In this document: positions 18,063 through 28,011 of the stretch, piece by piece
Numbering within the stretch: position 1 is the first letter of the stretch
Layout: the number at the start of each line of letters is the position of its first letter
DNA from: an uncultured Bacteroidales bacterium
GTDB taxonomy: Bacteria > Bacteroidota > Bacteroidia > Bacteroidales > Paludibacteraceae
DNA: 64,000 nt
Assembly: GCA_902784585.1 (NCBI GenBank)
Contig: CACZVM010000010.1
Span: forward strand, 62,001 to 126,000
Reading direction: 5' to 3'
Translations under genes and position numbers: made by a program
The notes under the pieces: generated by a model
What the model was told of the DNA's origin: nothing
Database searches by the model: none
The model's input: the letters and a program-made list of their open reading frames with translations, nothing else

Positions 18063-20244
18063 AATTCCCAAGGTCGCAGTGGAACTTCAGTCGTACCAAC
18101 CGTACATGCATCTCGTCGTAGTAGTCTTCGCCCAGTTCCTCCATCGCCTTCTTGATACCGTCGTCGTCGGTGTTCTTGAAGTAGTCGTATATCTCCTCTT
18201 CCTCGTCGGGATCGAGCACTTCCTTGATGAAGTAGTTGATGTTGATCTTCGTGCCACTGAACACAATCGCCTCCAGTTCATCCATCATCTCCTCCATACT
18301 CATGCCGCAACTCTCGGCCAGGTCGTCCAGATCCACGCGCCGGTCTATGGCTTGGATGATCTGTTTCTTGCGGGTCGATTTCTTTGCTACGGTGCGGATA
18401 CGCAGATCTTCCGGACGGATGATCTCGTTTTCTTCTACGTACTCTTTGATCACGCGCAGAAACTCATCGCCATAGCGCTTGGCCTTTGCCACACCCACGC
18501 CGGGAATGGTCAGCAACTCATCCATCGTGATGGGGTAGGTGGTTGCCATCGCTTCCAGACTCGGGTCTTGGAAGATGACGAATGGCGGTACATCGCATTT
18601 CTTCGCCATCTTACGACGTATATCCTTCAGTATGGAGAACAATACCTCATCGGCGGCTGCACAGGTAGCACCTGCACCTTCCATCATGTCCTCGTCCTCA
18701 TCGTGTACTTCTATCGGTACCTCAAATTTGCTTGGACGACGGATGAATTTCTTGCCATCGGTGGTTAACTTCAGGTCACCATAGGAATCTACGTCTTTCT
18801 TCAGGAAACCCACCAGTAGCGCTTGACGCAGGATAGCATGCAGCGTGCTCTCGTCTTCATCGCTGGCAGCACCGTAGTTCTCAAGCTCGTCGTGATGATA
18901 ACTCATCACTTCGGCGGTCTGGTTGCCGTGCAGTATATCTACGATATGTTCGGCGCGGTGGTTCTCGTTCACCTGCTGGATCGTTTCCAGTGCAATCTGC
19001 AGCAGTTCGCTGGCATCCACTTGCTTGTATATCTTACGGCAGTTGTCGCAGTTGCCGCATTTCTCCTCTGTATATTCCTCACCGAAATAGTGCAGCAGTA
19101 GTTTCCTGCGGCATATCGTACTCTCTGCGTAACTCTGTGTCTCAAAGAGCAACTGGTTGCCGATGCCTATTTCCTTCGGCGTCTTGCCTTGCTGGAACTT
19201 CCTCAGACGCTCAATGTCATCGGGCGAGTAGAAGCATATACATTGTCCTTCTCCGCCGTCACGACCCGCACGTCCTGTCTCCTGATAATAGCCTTCCAGA
19301 CTCTTTGGGATATCGTAGTGGATTACAAAACGTACGTCGGGCTTGTCTATTCCCATACCGAAAGCGATAGTCGCTACGATCACCTGACACTCTTCCATCA
19401 GGAACGCGTCCTGGTTGGCGGTACGCGTCGGGGCATCCATGCCGGCGTGGTAAGGACGGGCACTGATGCCGTTCACTTTCAGCACTTCGGCCAAGTCCTC
19501 TACCTCCTTGCGCGCCAGACAATATACAATACCGCTCTTGCCTTCCATACTGCGGATATAACGCACCAGATCCTTATCCACGTCTGCTGTCTTCGGACGT
19601 ACTTCGTAATACAGGTTAGGACGGTTGAAACTGCTCTTGAACACAGTCGCATCCGGCATCCCAAGGTTCTTCTGGATATCTTTCTGTACTTTCGGCGTAG
19701 CGGTGGCTGTCAACGCGATGATGGGCGCCTTGCCGATGCGTTGCACCATACTGCGTATCTGGCTGTATTCCGGACGGAAATCATGCCCCCATTCTGAGAT
19801 ACAATGGGCCTCGTCCACAGCGTAGAAACTGATCTTCACACCCTTCAGGAAATCCACATTCTCGTTCTTCTGCAGGCTCTCTGGAGCCAGGTATAGCAGT
19901 TTGGTCCGACCGGCCACTACGTCCTCTTTCACGGCATTGATCTCTCCGCGACTCAAACTCGAGTTGATGAAGTGCGCTACGCCCTCCTCCTCCGAGTAGT
20001 TGCGCATCGCATCCACCTGGTTCTTCATCAGCGCAATCAGCGGCGAGATCACAATCGCCACACCGTCCATCAGCAACGACGGCAACTGATAACACAGGCT
20101 CTTTCCTCCCCCCGTCGGCATCAACACAAACGTGTCTCTGCCTTCCATCACATTAGTGATGATGGCTTCCTGATTGCCCTTGAACGTGTCAAATCCGAAG
20201 TGCTCACGCAGCGCAGCTACTAATTGTTCATGAGTTACATTCAT
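18061..20244 (-). CDS. recQ: ATP-dependent DNA helicase RecQ
   Basis: A 727-residue 3'-5' helicase of RecF-pathway repair. Motifs in order: Q-motif FKGNQEAII near residue 20, Walker A PTGGGKSLCYQLP near 45, DEAH box AVDEAHCISEWGHDFRPEY near 135, motif V/VI ATIAFGMGIDKPDVRFVIH and QETGRAGRDG. The zinc-binding cysteines (CRRK, then CGNCDNC) follow near 380, then winged helix and an HRDC-like region with IPGVGVAKAKRYGDEFL. The C-terminal extension beyond HRDC is acidic (DPDEEEEIYDYF), as is common in Bacteroidota. The ATG at 20244 is preferred to a GTG 15 bp upstream. It is the first gene of the long minus-strand run, with its own promoter. Confidence 0.96.
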   Translation of the reverse strand: MNVTHEQLVAALREHFGFDTFKGNQEAIITNVMEGRDTFVLMPTGGGKSLCYQLPSLLMDGVAIVISPLIALMKNQVDAMRNYSEEEGVAHFINSSLSRGEINAVKEDVVAGRTKLLYLAPESLQKNENVDFLKGVKISFYAVDEAHCISEWGHDFRPEYSQIRSMVQRIGKAPIIALTATATPKVQKDIQKNLGMPDATVFKSSFNRPNLYYEVRPKTADVDKDLVRYIRSMEGKSGIVYCLARKEVEDLAEVLKVNGISARPYHAGMDAPTRTANQDAFLMEECQVIVATIAFGMGIDKPDVRFVIHYDIPKSLEGYYQETGRAGRDGGEGQCICFYSPDDIERLRKFQQGKTPKEIGIGNQLLFETQSYAESTICRRKLLLHYFGEEYTEEKCGNCDNCRKIYKQVDASELLQIALETIQQVNENHRAEHIVDILHGNQTAEVMSYHHDELENYGAASDEDESTLHAILRQALLVGFLKKDVDSYGDLKLTTDGKKFIRRPSKFEVPIEVHDEDEDMMEGAGATCAAADEVLFSILKDIRRKMAKKCDVPPFVIFQDPSLEAMATTYPITMDELLTIPGVGVAKAKRYGDEFLRVIKEYVEENEIIRPEDLRIRTVAKKSTRKKQIIQAIDRRVDLDDLAESCGMSMEEMMDELEAIVFSGTKININYFIKEVLDPDEEEEIYDYFKNTDDDGIKKAMEELGEDYYDEMHVRLVRLKFHCDLGN

Positions 20245-20276
20245 GTGTTTCTCTTTCACTTAAGCAAATTTGGATA

Positions 20277-20308
20277 CAAAAGTACGCATAATATTTTATA
20301 CATGCAAA
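20277..20308 (-). promoter_or_regulatory. Bacteroidota-type promoter for recQ run
   Basis: On the minus strand TTTG (20305-20308) and TACTTTTG (20277-20284) are separated by 20 bp, matching the -33/-7 pattern of Bacteroidota sigma-AB promoters. It is divergent from the MFS promoter. Confidence 0.8.
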
Positions 20309-20355
20309 TTTTTTCGAAAAAAAATATAAAAAATGAAAAAAAATGTAGGTTCCTC

Positions 20356-20386
20356 TTGCGTATATGCGAAAAATATTGTAATTTTG
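20356..20386 (+). promoter_or_regulatory. Bacteroidota-type promoter for MFS gene
   Basis: TTG (20356-20358) followed by GTATAT, 20-bp spacing, then TAATTTTGCGG (-7 box 20379-20386). The predicted transcript starts about 50 bp before the ATG at 20444. Confidence 0.8.
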
Positions 20387-20443
20387 CGGCCGAATATGTG
20401 AATATGGATAGTAATATCCAAAGGTTACAAAATATTTGTCACC

Positions 20444-21808
20444 ATGCAAAAACGTAATTTGTCGTTCGCACAACTGTTCAATCTGAGCTTCGGCTTCTTC
20501 GGAGTACAGATTGCCTACGCGCTTCAGAGTGCTAACATCTCTCGTATCTTCGCTACCCTTGGCGCTGATCCACACCAGCTTTCTTTCTTCTGGATTCTGC
20601 CCCCGTTGATGGGTATGATTGTCCAGCCGATTATCGGTGTTCTTTCCGACCGTACTTGGTTTGGTAAGTTCTTCGGTCGTCGTAAGTTCTATCTGTTGGT
20701 TGGTGCTCTCATCGCCGTAGCGGTGATGATCCTGCTGCCTAATGCAGGTAACTTCACTTTCCAGCAGGGTGTTTGGCTGGGACTGAATGCCGCTATGTGG
20801 TTCGGCCTCTTCAGCCTCATGTTCCTTGATACGAGTATCAATATCGCCATGCAGCCGTTTAAGATGATGGTGGGCGACACGGTCAACGAGGAGCAGAAGG
20901 GTACAGCCTACGCCATCCAGTCGGCTCTCTGTAATGCCGGTTCGGTGGTGGGTTATCTCTTCCCGATCTTCTTTACCTGGATAGGCATCGCCAACACGGC
21001 TCCCGAGGGTGTCATCCCCGATTCTGTCAAGTGGTCGTTCTATGCCGGTGCCGCTATCCTCATCCTCTGCTCGCTCTATACGTTCCTGGCTGTCGAGGAG
21101 ATGGATCCGCAGGAGTATGCCGAGTTCCATGGCCTCAATAGGAAAGAGGAGAAAAATCAACAATCGGCAGTTGCTGATCATAAATCGGAGCAAGGCTCCA
21201 ATAACTTTATTCTTCGTTCGTTCCTGACGGTCGGCCTCGTGCAGTTCTTCTGCTGGGCGGCCTTCATGTATATGTGGACTTATTCCAACGGTGCCATCGC
21301 GGCCAACTGCTTCGGTTGGACTTCCGGAGATGCCAAGGATGTGGCGTTCCAGAATGCCGGCAACTGGGTAGGCGTGGTCTTCTGCGTTCAGGCGGTGGGC
21401 TCGCTCCTCTGGGCGGCTTTCCTGCCTAAACTCGAGCACTGGTTCGGAAACAAAGGCGCTTATGCGATCTCTCTGATAGTAGGTGCGCTGGGCTTTATCT
21501 CCGTCTATTTTGTCAACGACCAGTACGTGCTCTGGCTCAGCTATGCGCTCATCGGTGCCGCTTGGGCTGCGATGCTCGCGTTGCCGTTCACGATCATCAC
21601 CAACGCTATCTCCGGCAGCAAGCACATGGGCGCTCTGCTGGGCTTGTTCAACTGCACGATTTGCGTGCCGCAGATCATTGCAGCCCTCTGTGGTGGTCTT
21701 CTCCTTAAAAGTATATGCGCACACGTGCAGGCGGGAATGCTCGTCGTTGCCGGTGTACTCCTCCTTCTCGGTGCGGCCAGTGTAGCCCTCATTAAGGAAA
21801 AAGAGTGA
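20444..21808 (+). CDS. MFS sugar transporter (SLC45/GPH-like)
   Basis: A 454-residue inner-membrane carrier with twelve hydrophobic segments. N-terminal LSFAQLFNLSFGFFGVQIAYALQ and PIIGVLSDRTWFGKFFGRRK (the loop 2-3 MFS signature) are typical of sugar-proton symporters related to SLC45 and GPH carriers. It probably imports the mono- or disaccharide released by the nearby beta-galactosidase system; that is context inference. The central cytoplasmic loop holds a heptamer array at 21151-21188 (NQQSAVADHKSEQG). An 11-bp tandem array starts exactly at the last base of its stop codon. Confidence 0.85.
   Translation: MQKRNLSFAQLFNLSFGFFGVQIAYALQSANISRIFATLGADPHQLSFFWILPPLMGMIVQPIIGVLSDRTWFGKFFGRRKFYLLVGALIAVAVMILLPNAGNFTFQQGVWLGLNAAMWFGLFSLMFLDTSINIAMQPFKMMVGDTVNEEQKGTAYAIQSALCNAGSVVGYLFPIFFTWIGIANTAPEGVIPDSVKWSFYAGAAILILCSLYTFLAVEEMDPQEYAEFHGLNRKEEKNQQSAVADHKSEQGSNNFILRSFLTVGLVQFFCWAAFMYMWTYSNGAIAANCFGWTSGDAKDVAFQNAGNWVGVVFCVQAVGSLLWAAFLPKLEHWFGNKGAYAISLIVGALGFISVYFVNDQYVLWLSYALIGAAWAAMLALPFTIITNAISGSKHMGALLGLFNCTICVPQIIAALCGGLLLKSICAHVQAGMLVVAGVLLLLGAASVALIKEKE
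21151..21188. repeat. Heptamer array in MFS central loop
   Basis: Units AAAAATC, AACAATC, GGCAGTT, GCTGATC, ATAAATC in phase, encoding a polar stretch (NQQSAVADHK) at the junction of the two six-helix halves. Confidence 0.6.
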
Positions 21809-21953
21809 TCGAGACATTATCGAGACATTATCGAGACTTTGTCGCAACATTATCAAGACATTATCGAGACATTATCGAGGTATTATCGAGGCATTATCGA
21901 GACATTATCGAGGCTATATCGAGGTAGCACCCCCTCCGAAGGGTCCCACTCCT
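21808..21953. repeat. Ten-unit 11-bp tandem array with GC-rich tail
   Basis: About ten and a half units of ATCGAGACATT with scattered substitutions (21808-21925), then a tail GCACCCCCTCCGAAGGGT and CCACTCC (21926-21953). It occupies most of the 179-bp gap between the MFS gene and the lipoprotein gene and starts on the MFS stop codon. Unit and tail match the element inside the ABC-F gene at 8073-8152. Confidence 0.92.
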
Positions 21954-21987
21954 AAACAAAACAAATACTAATCAAACATATCTATTT

Positions 21988-22953
21988 ATGAAAAACAAAT
22001 CTACAATTCTAATCATGGCCTTGGCCATAATGACAGCCTTTGTGGGCTGTAGAAAGAATGAGATTGACATTGAAGATGAGTTGAAAGAACTATCTAATGA
22101 GACGTTTCAAAGTCTCACGTATTGCAGCCATGTAGATGTGAATGGCTACAGTATGGATGTCATTCAATTTCATTTTAATCATGCAAACAATACTGTAGAG
22201 AAAACCACTTTCTCGTTTGGTGATGGTATTCCTGTTGAGTCGGAATCGAAAACCTATTTGTTTGAGTGGGAAGATTTTACGGATTCTAAGTTAGGAAGAA
22301 AAGCGCGACTCGTCGCAGATGACGATGTGCTGCATCTGATCTATCTGAATAATCTCTTTATTTTGGCAGATACAGTACGGATGTCGGAGATGGAACCGCT
22401 TGCTGATATCGGCTCTTCCGTTTCTTCGAATGTGGCCAACTCTGATTGGGCTTCCTATGATCCGACTTATGTGATGCAAGACCGCTGGACCATGGATACC
22501 ACTTGGTATGTCACTCACCGCGTAGGAAAGAAGATCATCGTAGATACGATTACCGGTCGTTTCAAACACGAGGAAAAGGTTCCTGTTGGCGTTGCTTCCC
22601 AGCATATCAAGTATCTCCGTTTCTATGACGATGCTGCTTCGCATAGAAAGACCATGGCTTGGTCCACTGGCGAGCAGGAGAATATCGTTACGCCGGATAC
22701 CACTATCCTGCCGCAAATCCAGGATCCTACCAAGAATGATACGATCATCACATTCTCTATTCTGGAGATGCCGGCTTCTCGCTTCTTAACCGACTCGGCT
22801 GCTCATTGGAGTCTTGCTGCACTCCAAGATGGTGCATTTGATGTGATCTTCAAATATACGGATGACAGCGATGATGAGACGCTGCAGATGTCCGCTTATA
22901 CGGATAGTACGTTTACACTGGATAACGCGATTTATCATAACCTGAAAAAATAA
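21988..22953 (+). CDS. Lipoprotein of unknown function in the SusCD operon
   Basis: A 321-residue predicted lipoprotein: MKNKSTILIMALAIMTAFVGC gives a signal peptide with lipobox cysteine at residue 21, then a charged tether (RKNEIDIEDEL). The rest is beta-rich with no motif I recognise. It ends 6 bp before susC and so is surely co-transcribed with it. Its place before SusC rather than after SusD is unusual. Base composition is visibly more AT-rich than the MFS gene. It may be a surface glycan-binding or assembly protein of the locus; this is a guess from position. Confidence 0.75.
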   Translation: MKNKSTILIMALAIMTAFVGCRKNEIDIEDELKELSNETFQSLTYCSHVDVNGYSMDVIQFHFNHANNTVEKTTFSFGDGIPVESESKTYLFEWEDFTDSKLGRKARLVADDDVLHLIYLNNLFILADTVRMSEMEPLADIGSSVSSNVANSDWASYDPTYVMQDRWTMDTTWYVTHRVGKKIIVDTITGRFKHEEKVPVGVASQHIKYLRFYDDAASHRKTMAWSTGEQENIVTPDTTILPQIQDPTKNDTIITFSILEMPASRFLTDSAAHWSLAALQDGAFDVIFKYTDDSDDETLQMSAYTDSTFTLDNAIYHNLKK

Positions 22954-22959
22954 TACAGT

Positions 22960-25900
22960 ATGAAAAACGATATATTCAATCTTCGCGCTCTGCTGATAGC
23001 ATGTTTCCTGATGGTAGGACTGTCAGCATTTGCACAAACAACCGTCAAAGGTACGGTTATTGACGGAGCGAACGGTGAACCGATTATTGGTGCGTCTATT
23101 CTTGAGATTGGTACTACCAACGGTACAATCACCGATTTTGATGGTAACTTCGAATTAAAAGTTCAACCGGGAGCAAAGCTCTCTATCTCCTATATGGGTT
23201 ACAAGACTCAGGAGTTGGCTGCTCAACCGATGATGAGCGTGAAGCTCGGAGAGGATTCCGAACTTCTCGACGAGGTGGTAGTCGTAGGTTATGGTGTGGT
23301 TAAGAAAGGTGATGCCACCGGTTCTGTTACTGCTATCAAACCCGATGATATGAACAAAGCCCTGACGACCAATGCACAGGACATGCTCCAGGGTAAGATC
23401 GCCGGTGTGAATGTGGTGGCTGCCGATGGTACCCCGGGTGGTGCCGGTTCTATCACTATTCGTGGTGGTGCTTCGCTCAACGCTTCCAACAGCCCGCTTA
23501 TCGTCATCGATGGTCTGGCTATGGATAATAATGGTATCCAGGGTGTTGCCAACCCGCTCGCCATGGTCAACCCGAATGATATCGAGAGTTTCACCGTCCT
23601 CAAGGATGCTTCCGCAACCGCCATCTACGGTAGCCGCGCTTCCAACGGTGTCATCCTCATCACAACCAAGAAGGGTGCTAAAGGAGCTAAGCCCCAAGTA
23701 AGTTACGCCGGCAACTTGTCTATCGGTACACTTACTAATCGCATGCAGGTGCTTACGGGTGACCAGCTGCGTGGATATGCTACTGCTTTGGGCCACAACG
23801 AAGATAAGACGAAGACTTTAGGTACGGCTAACACCGATTGGCAAGATCAGATCTACCGCACCACCGTCTCCACTGACCATAACATCTCTGTCATGGGTGG
23901 TGTGAAGAACGCAACAGTGGACATGCCCTATCGTGCTTCGGTGGGCTATACGCTCTCGAATGGTGCAATCAAGACTTCGCAGATGCAGCGTGTTACCGCT
24001 TCTCTCAACCTCAGTCCGTCGTTCTTGGACAACCACTTGAATTTCAATATCAATACCAAGGGATTGTATAACTACGCACGCTATAGTGCGGATGTGGTAG
24101 GAGCAGCACTTTCGATGGATCCTACGATGCCCGTTAGAGGTGAAGCAGTCAATGCCAATGGGGATGTGCTGGTAGCTCAGAGCGTGCTCGACAATTGGTT
24201 CGATGGCTACTACCAGCGCGTAGTAACCCCTTCTGGATATAATGATGATGCATGGCCTTATACGTGGAATGCGCAGACAACTGGTAACCCTGCTGCAGCT
24301 TTGGCACACAAGGATGACCGCGCACATGCAGGTTCGTTTGTGGGTAATATTGAGGCCGACTACAAGATTCACGGTTTCGAAGATCTGCATATCCACGCGA
24401 ACTTTGGTGCAGACTATTCCTTCGGTAAGCAGACTACATCATACCCTATTTACAGTCGTGACAATCACTATTTCGGACGAAATGGATGGAGTGAGAAGAG
24501 CAAGTACAACCTCCAGTTCTCGGCTTATGTTCAGTACGGACATGATTGGGAGGAGGCTAAGCAGCATATGGATGTGATGGTTGGTTACGAAAACCAGTAT
24601 TTCTACCGTCACGAGCAGGCTGAGTATAACGGCTTATATCAGCCTACGAATAATGATACCACATTGGCAGGTCAGCCCTATGACCCATATTCCAATATTT
24701 ACATCACGGATAATGCACTGCAGTCCGTCTATGGTCGTGTCAATTGGAATGGTTGGGACCAGATCTTGGTTACCGCTACCTTCCGTGCTGACGCATCGTC
24801 TCGTTTCGCGAAATACGATTCGAATGGCAAGAACGCACGTTGGGGTCTCTTCCCCTCTGTGGCTATCGGTTGGAAGATCAAGGAGACCTTCCTCAAGGAT
24901 TATAATGCTGTCAACGATCTGAAACTGCGTATTGGTTATGGTATCACTGGTCAGCAAGATATTGGTCTGGACTATTATTACATGCCTACCTACACCAAGA
25001 CGCAGGATCATTCTCATGCCTTCTACCCCGTTTTGGATGGAGGTGCTGACAATCCGCTTTACGCAGGTACAGATGCTAATGGCAACGCGGTGTATAACAC
25101 CAGCCGTCCGGGCGTATATAATACCGACTTGACTTGGGAGAAAACATATACCAGCAATATCGGTATCGACTTCGCTTTCCTCAACAACCGTATCAATGGT
25201 AATATCGACTACTATCATCGTCGTACCAAAGACCTGTTGAGTGATGTCAATGTTTCTGCTGGCTCTAACTTCAAGAACCAAATGAAGGGTAACATCGGTA
25301 GCCTCTACAACCAGGGTGTTGAGTTCGCTATCAATGCAGTGCTCATCGATACGAAGAAATTCAAGTGGGATTTAGGCTACAATATGGCTTGGAACCAAAA
25401 CAAGATCACCAAATTGTTGTCTGACGATCCTGACTACTTCGTACCGGTAGGTGGTATCAGCTCCGGTACTGGTAACCAGATCCAGGCGCATAAAGTAGGC
25501 GAAGCTGCATACTCTTTCCTCGTGTACGAGACCAAAGCTATGACCGATGATCAAGGTGTGATGCGTTATTATTTCGTAGACCGTAACAAGGATGGTCAGA
25601 TCAACGATAAGGATAAGTACATCTACCACAATCCTGCTGCTCCTGTCACCATGGGTCTGCAAACCAAGTTCCAGTTCTATGGATTCGACTTGGGTATTAC
25701 CCTCCGTGCGAATATCGGCAACTATGTGTACAACGATGTGTTGGCCGGCAACCTGCAATGGGTAGAGGCTGATAAGGTTTACCAGAACCAGAATGGCGGC
25801 TACCACTCTGTGCTGACATCTGCTTTCAGTTGCTATTATGGCGACAATATGCGTAGCGATGATATCCGTACCTATGTTTGGAACGAGGCAGCCCAAGCCT

Positions 25901-26181
25901 ACCAAGTTGGTGTAGATGCTAAGACGGGAGAGGTGGTTAAGAACTCCAACTGGTACGCTTCCGATTTCTTTGTAGAGAACGCATCTTTCTTGCGCATCGA
26001 CAATATCACCCTCGGCTACTCGTTTGACAAAGTCGTAAAGGGTCGTGTTTATTGCACGGTTAGCAATCCTTGCGTATTCTCGCGTTACAAAGGACTTGAC
26101 CCGGAGGTAGGTGGCGGTATTGATAACAATATCTATCCGCGTTCGATGACTACAACGCTGGGTATCAGCCTCCAATTCTAA
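22960..26181 (+). CDS. SusC/RagA-type TonB-dependent outer-membrane transporter
   Basis: A 1,073-residue outer-membrane protein. The signal peptide ends SAFAQ; then a carboxypeptidase-regulatory-like domain (TVKGTVIDGANGEPIIGASI), a TonB-box-like stretch (DEVVVVGYG), the plug with ITIRGGASLNASNSPLIVIDG and ATAIYGSRASNGVILITTKKG, and a beta-barrel ending in LGISLQF. It forms the transport pore beneath SusD and imports an oligosaccharide with TonB energy. SusD follows 46 bp later. The glycan is probably a beta-galactoside, judging from the facing galK-galM-GH2 operon. Confidence 0.95.
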   Translation: MKNDIFNLRALLIACFLMVGLSAFAQTTVKGTVIDGANGEPIIGASILEIGTTNGTITDFDGNFELKVQPGAKLSISYMGYKTQELAAQPMMSVKLGEDSELLDEVVVVGYGVVKKGDATGSVTAIKPDDMNKALTTNAQDMLQGKIAGVNVVAADGTPGGAGSITIRGGASLNASNSPLIVIDGLAMDNNGIQGVANPLAMVNPNDIESFTVLKDASATAIYGSRASNGVILITTKKGAKGAKPQVSYAGNLSIGTLTNRMQVLTGDQLRGYATALGHNEDKTKTLGTANTDWQDQIYRTTVSTDHNISVMGGVKNATVDMPYRASVGYTLSNGAIKTSQMQRVTASLNLSPSFLDNHLNFNINTKGLYNYARYSADVVGAALSMDPTMPVRGEAVNANGDVLVAQSVLDNWFDGYYQRVVTPSGYNDDAWPYTWNAQTTGNPAAALAHKDDRAHAGSFVGNIEADYKIHGFEDLHIHANFGADYSFGKQTTSYPIYSRDNHYFGRNGWSEKSKYNLQFSAYVQYGHDWEEAKQHMDVMVGYENQYFYRHEQAEYNGLYQPTNNDTTLAGQPYDPYSNIYITDNALQSVYGRVNWNGWDQILVTATFRADASSRFAKYDSNGKNARWGLFPSVAIGWKIKETFLKDYNAVNDLKLRIGYGITGQQDIGLDYYYMPTYTKTQDHSHAFYPVLDGGADNPLYAGTDANGNAVYNTSRPGVYNTDLTWEKTYTSNIGIDFAFLNNRINGNIDYYHRRTKDLLSDVNVSAGSNFKNQMKGNIGSLYNQGVEFAINAVLIDTKKFKWDLGYNMAWNQNKITKLLSDDPDYFVPVGGISSGTGNQIQAHKVGEAAYSFLVYETKAMTDDQGVMRYYFVDRNKDGQINDKDKYIYHNPAAPVTMGLQTKFQFYGFDLGITLRANIGNYVYNDVLAGNLQWVEADKVYQNQNGGYHSVLTSAFSCYYGDNMRSDDIRTYVWNEAAQAYQVGVDAKTGEVVKNSNWYASDFFVENASFLRIDNITLGYSFDKVVKGRVYCTVSNPCVFSRYKGLDPEVGGGIDNNIYPRSMTTTLGISLQF

Positions 26182-26227
26182 TGTGTAAGAGGATTAATAG
26201 AATTAAGAACACTAAAAAAATATCGTT

Positions 26228-27949
26228 ATGAAATACACAAAACTATTCTTTGCAGCTTTATTAGGTTTTGGATTAACGGCCTGTTCGTTGGATAGACAAC
26301 CTCTGGATCCTAATACTGACACTGAATTCAACAAAGATGCTGTGTTCGCTAAATGCTACGCTACGTTTGGTCTTACCGGCCAGCAAGGTCCTGCCGGTAG
26401 CGGAGATGTCGATGGCATCGACGAGGGAACCTCTTCCTTCTATCGTATGTTCTGGGAACTCAACGAGTTCTGTACCGACGAGGGTTGGTGGATCTGGAAC
26501 GATGTGGGATTGGCGGATATTCGTACATTGACTTGGAGCGCAAGCAACGACTTGGTATACGGCTTGTATTCGCGTCTCAATTTCGATGTTACGCTGTGCA
26601 ATTCGTTCTTGGATAAGACTTCCGGATATACGGATGCTGAGACTTTGGCGCAGCGCGCAGAAGTACGTATGTTGCGTGCGATCAACTTCTACTACCTGTT
26701 GGATATGTTCTATCGCGTGCCCTTCACGCTGACTGTCTCGCCTAACAAACCGATGCCGACTACCCGTCCGGAATTGTTTGCTTGGTTAGAGACGGAGTGT
26801 CTGGATCTGGAGAAAGATCCGTATATCATCCAAGCCGGACAACGCTCCAATAAATATCGTGTCGATCAGGCATGTGCATGGTTCCTGCTGATGCGTCTTT
26901 ACCTCAACTCAGAGGTATACAACGAGTCCTCACTCGGTGCCCGAGATGGTGAAGCGCGCTATGCAGATGCCAAGGCTTATGCTAAGAAATTGATGGATAG
27001 CTCTTACCAACTGCACGGCTATAATAAAGCCAGTGGCCAGGCCATCGATTTGGCAGCAGAGCGTACTGCTGACCATGTTTACTTCTCTGCATACCAGCAG
27101 TTGTTTATGGGCGATAACGATAAGAACGGAGCACAAGAGGAGGCAATCTTCATGATCTACCAGGATGCAATCAATTGCCAGAACTGGGGTGGCTCACGCT
27201 TCCTGCTTAGCGCAGTTCGCGATGCCAACTATGTTCCTTTCGGATCAACGGATACGTGGTCTTGCTTCCGTTCTTCGCCTGAGTTCGTATTTTATTGGGT
27301 AGACAAATCCAAAGCATCCAATATTGCGCTGAACGAGTATCAGATGCCGATTGCTTTGGGAGACGACCGCGCCATCATGGCTTCTAAGACTACGGCTGGT
27401 AAGAAGATGAAATTGACAGGTAATGAGCAAGCAGATTTCTATGCTTCTTGGTCTGTCCTGAAGTTTAACGGAATATATTCTACCGCTAGAACGGATACGC
27501 TGAAGGATATCCATGATAATGATTCTATCGTAGATGCCCCGTGGACATGGGCTTCACCTGTTGGCGAACCGAAGTGGCCGGATACGGATATTCCGTTGTT
27601 CCGTCTTGCAGAGGCGTATATGACCTATGCTGAGGCTTGCTTCCGTACGGGCGAGACTACTCCTGCTATCGAGGCTGTCAACTGCTTGCGTCGTCGCGCC
27701 AATGCGCCTGAGATTACCTCCTTGGACGAGGAATCCTTGCTGACAGAATGGGCTAAGGAGTTCTACTGTGAAGGCCGTCGTCGTACCGACTTGATCCGAT
27801 TCGGACAATTCGCTGGTCCGTCATCTACGATGACTTGGGAAGGACACAAGGCTGGCAAGGATGCTAAATACAATGTGTATCCGATTCCTGAGAAGGATGT
27901 CACTGCCAATGAAAACCTGAAAGGTATTAACGAAGAAATAGGATACTAA
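26228..27949 (+). CDS. SusD/RagB-type outer-membrane glycan-binding lipoprotein
   Basis: A 573-residue SusD homologue. Signal peptide and lipobox LGFGLTAC put the lipidated cysteine near residue 19. RAEVRMLRAINFYYLLDMF is the canonical tetratricopeptide-like helix, and LFRLAEAYMTYAEACFRTG with INCLRRRANAPE-type sequence lies in the C-terminal part; CEGRRRTDLIRFGQF is the usual SusD ending motif. It caps the SusC barrel and captures glycan at the surface. It sits between SusC and the frameshifted putative glycan-binding gene. Confidence 0.95.
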   Translation: MKYTKLFFAALLGFGLTACSLDRQPLDPNTDTEFNKDAVFAKCYATFGLTGQQGPAGSGDVDGIDEGTSSFYRMFWELNEFCTDEGWWIWNDVGLADIRTLTWSASNDLVYGLYSRLNFDVTLCNSFLDKTSGYTDAETLAQRAEVRMLRAINFYYLLDMFYRVPFTLTVSPNKPMPTTRPELFAWLETECLDLEKDPYIIQAGQRSNKYRVDQACAWFLLMRLYLNSEVYNESSLGARDGEARYADAKAYAKKLMDSSYQLHGYNKASGQAIDLAAERTADHVYFSAYQQLFMGDNDKNGAQEEAIFMIYQDAINCQNWGGSRFLLSAVRDANYVPFGSTDTWSCFRSSPEFVFYWVDKSKASNIALNEYQMPIALGDDRAIMASKTTAGKKMKLTGNEQADFYASWSVLKFNGIYSTARTDTLKDIHDNDSIVDAPWTWASPVGEPKWPDTDIPLFRLAEAYMTYAEACFRTGETTPAIEAVNCLRRRANAPEITSLDEESLLTEWAKEFYCEGRRRTDLIRFGQFAGPSSTMTWEGHKAGKDAKYNVYPIPEKDVTANENLKGINEEIGY

Positions 27950-28011
27950 TAATTCGTTTACCGAATTTATATTAACCAAATTATTTATTAACCAATCAAA
28001 ATTTTTCAATT

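Noticed and set aside
20228..21856. 542-codon open frame on the minus strand across the MFS gene
   Set aside because: It is antisense to a clear twelve-helix transporter, has no hydrophobic or domain pattern and low-complexity polar composition, and its 3' part crosses the recQ/MFS promoter region.
21808..21953. CRISPR array
   Set aside because: Units are 11 bp in direct tandem with no spacers, and there are no cas genes nearby.
22960..27949. Horizontal transfer of susC/susD because of different codon use
   Set aside because: The bias toward GGT, CGT and similar codons fits high expression, as expected for abundant outer-membrane proteins.
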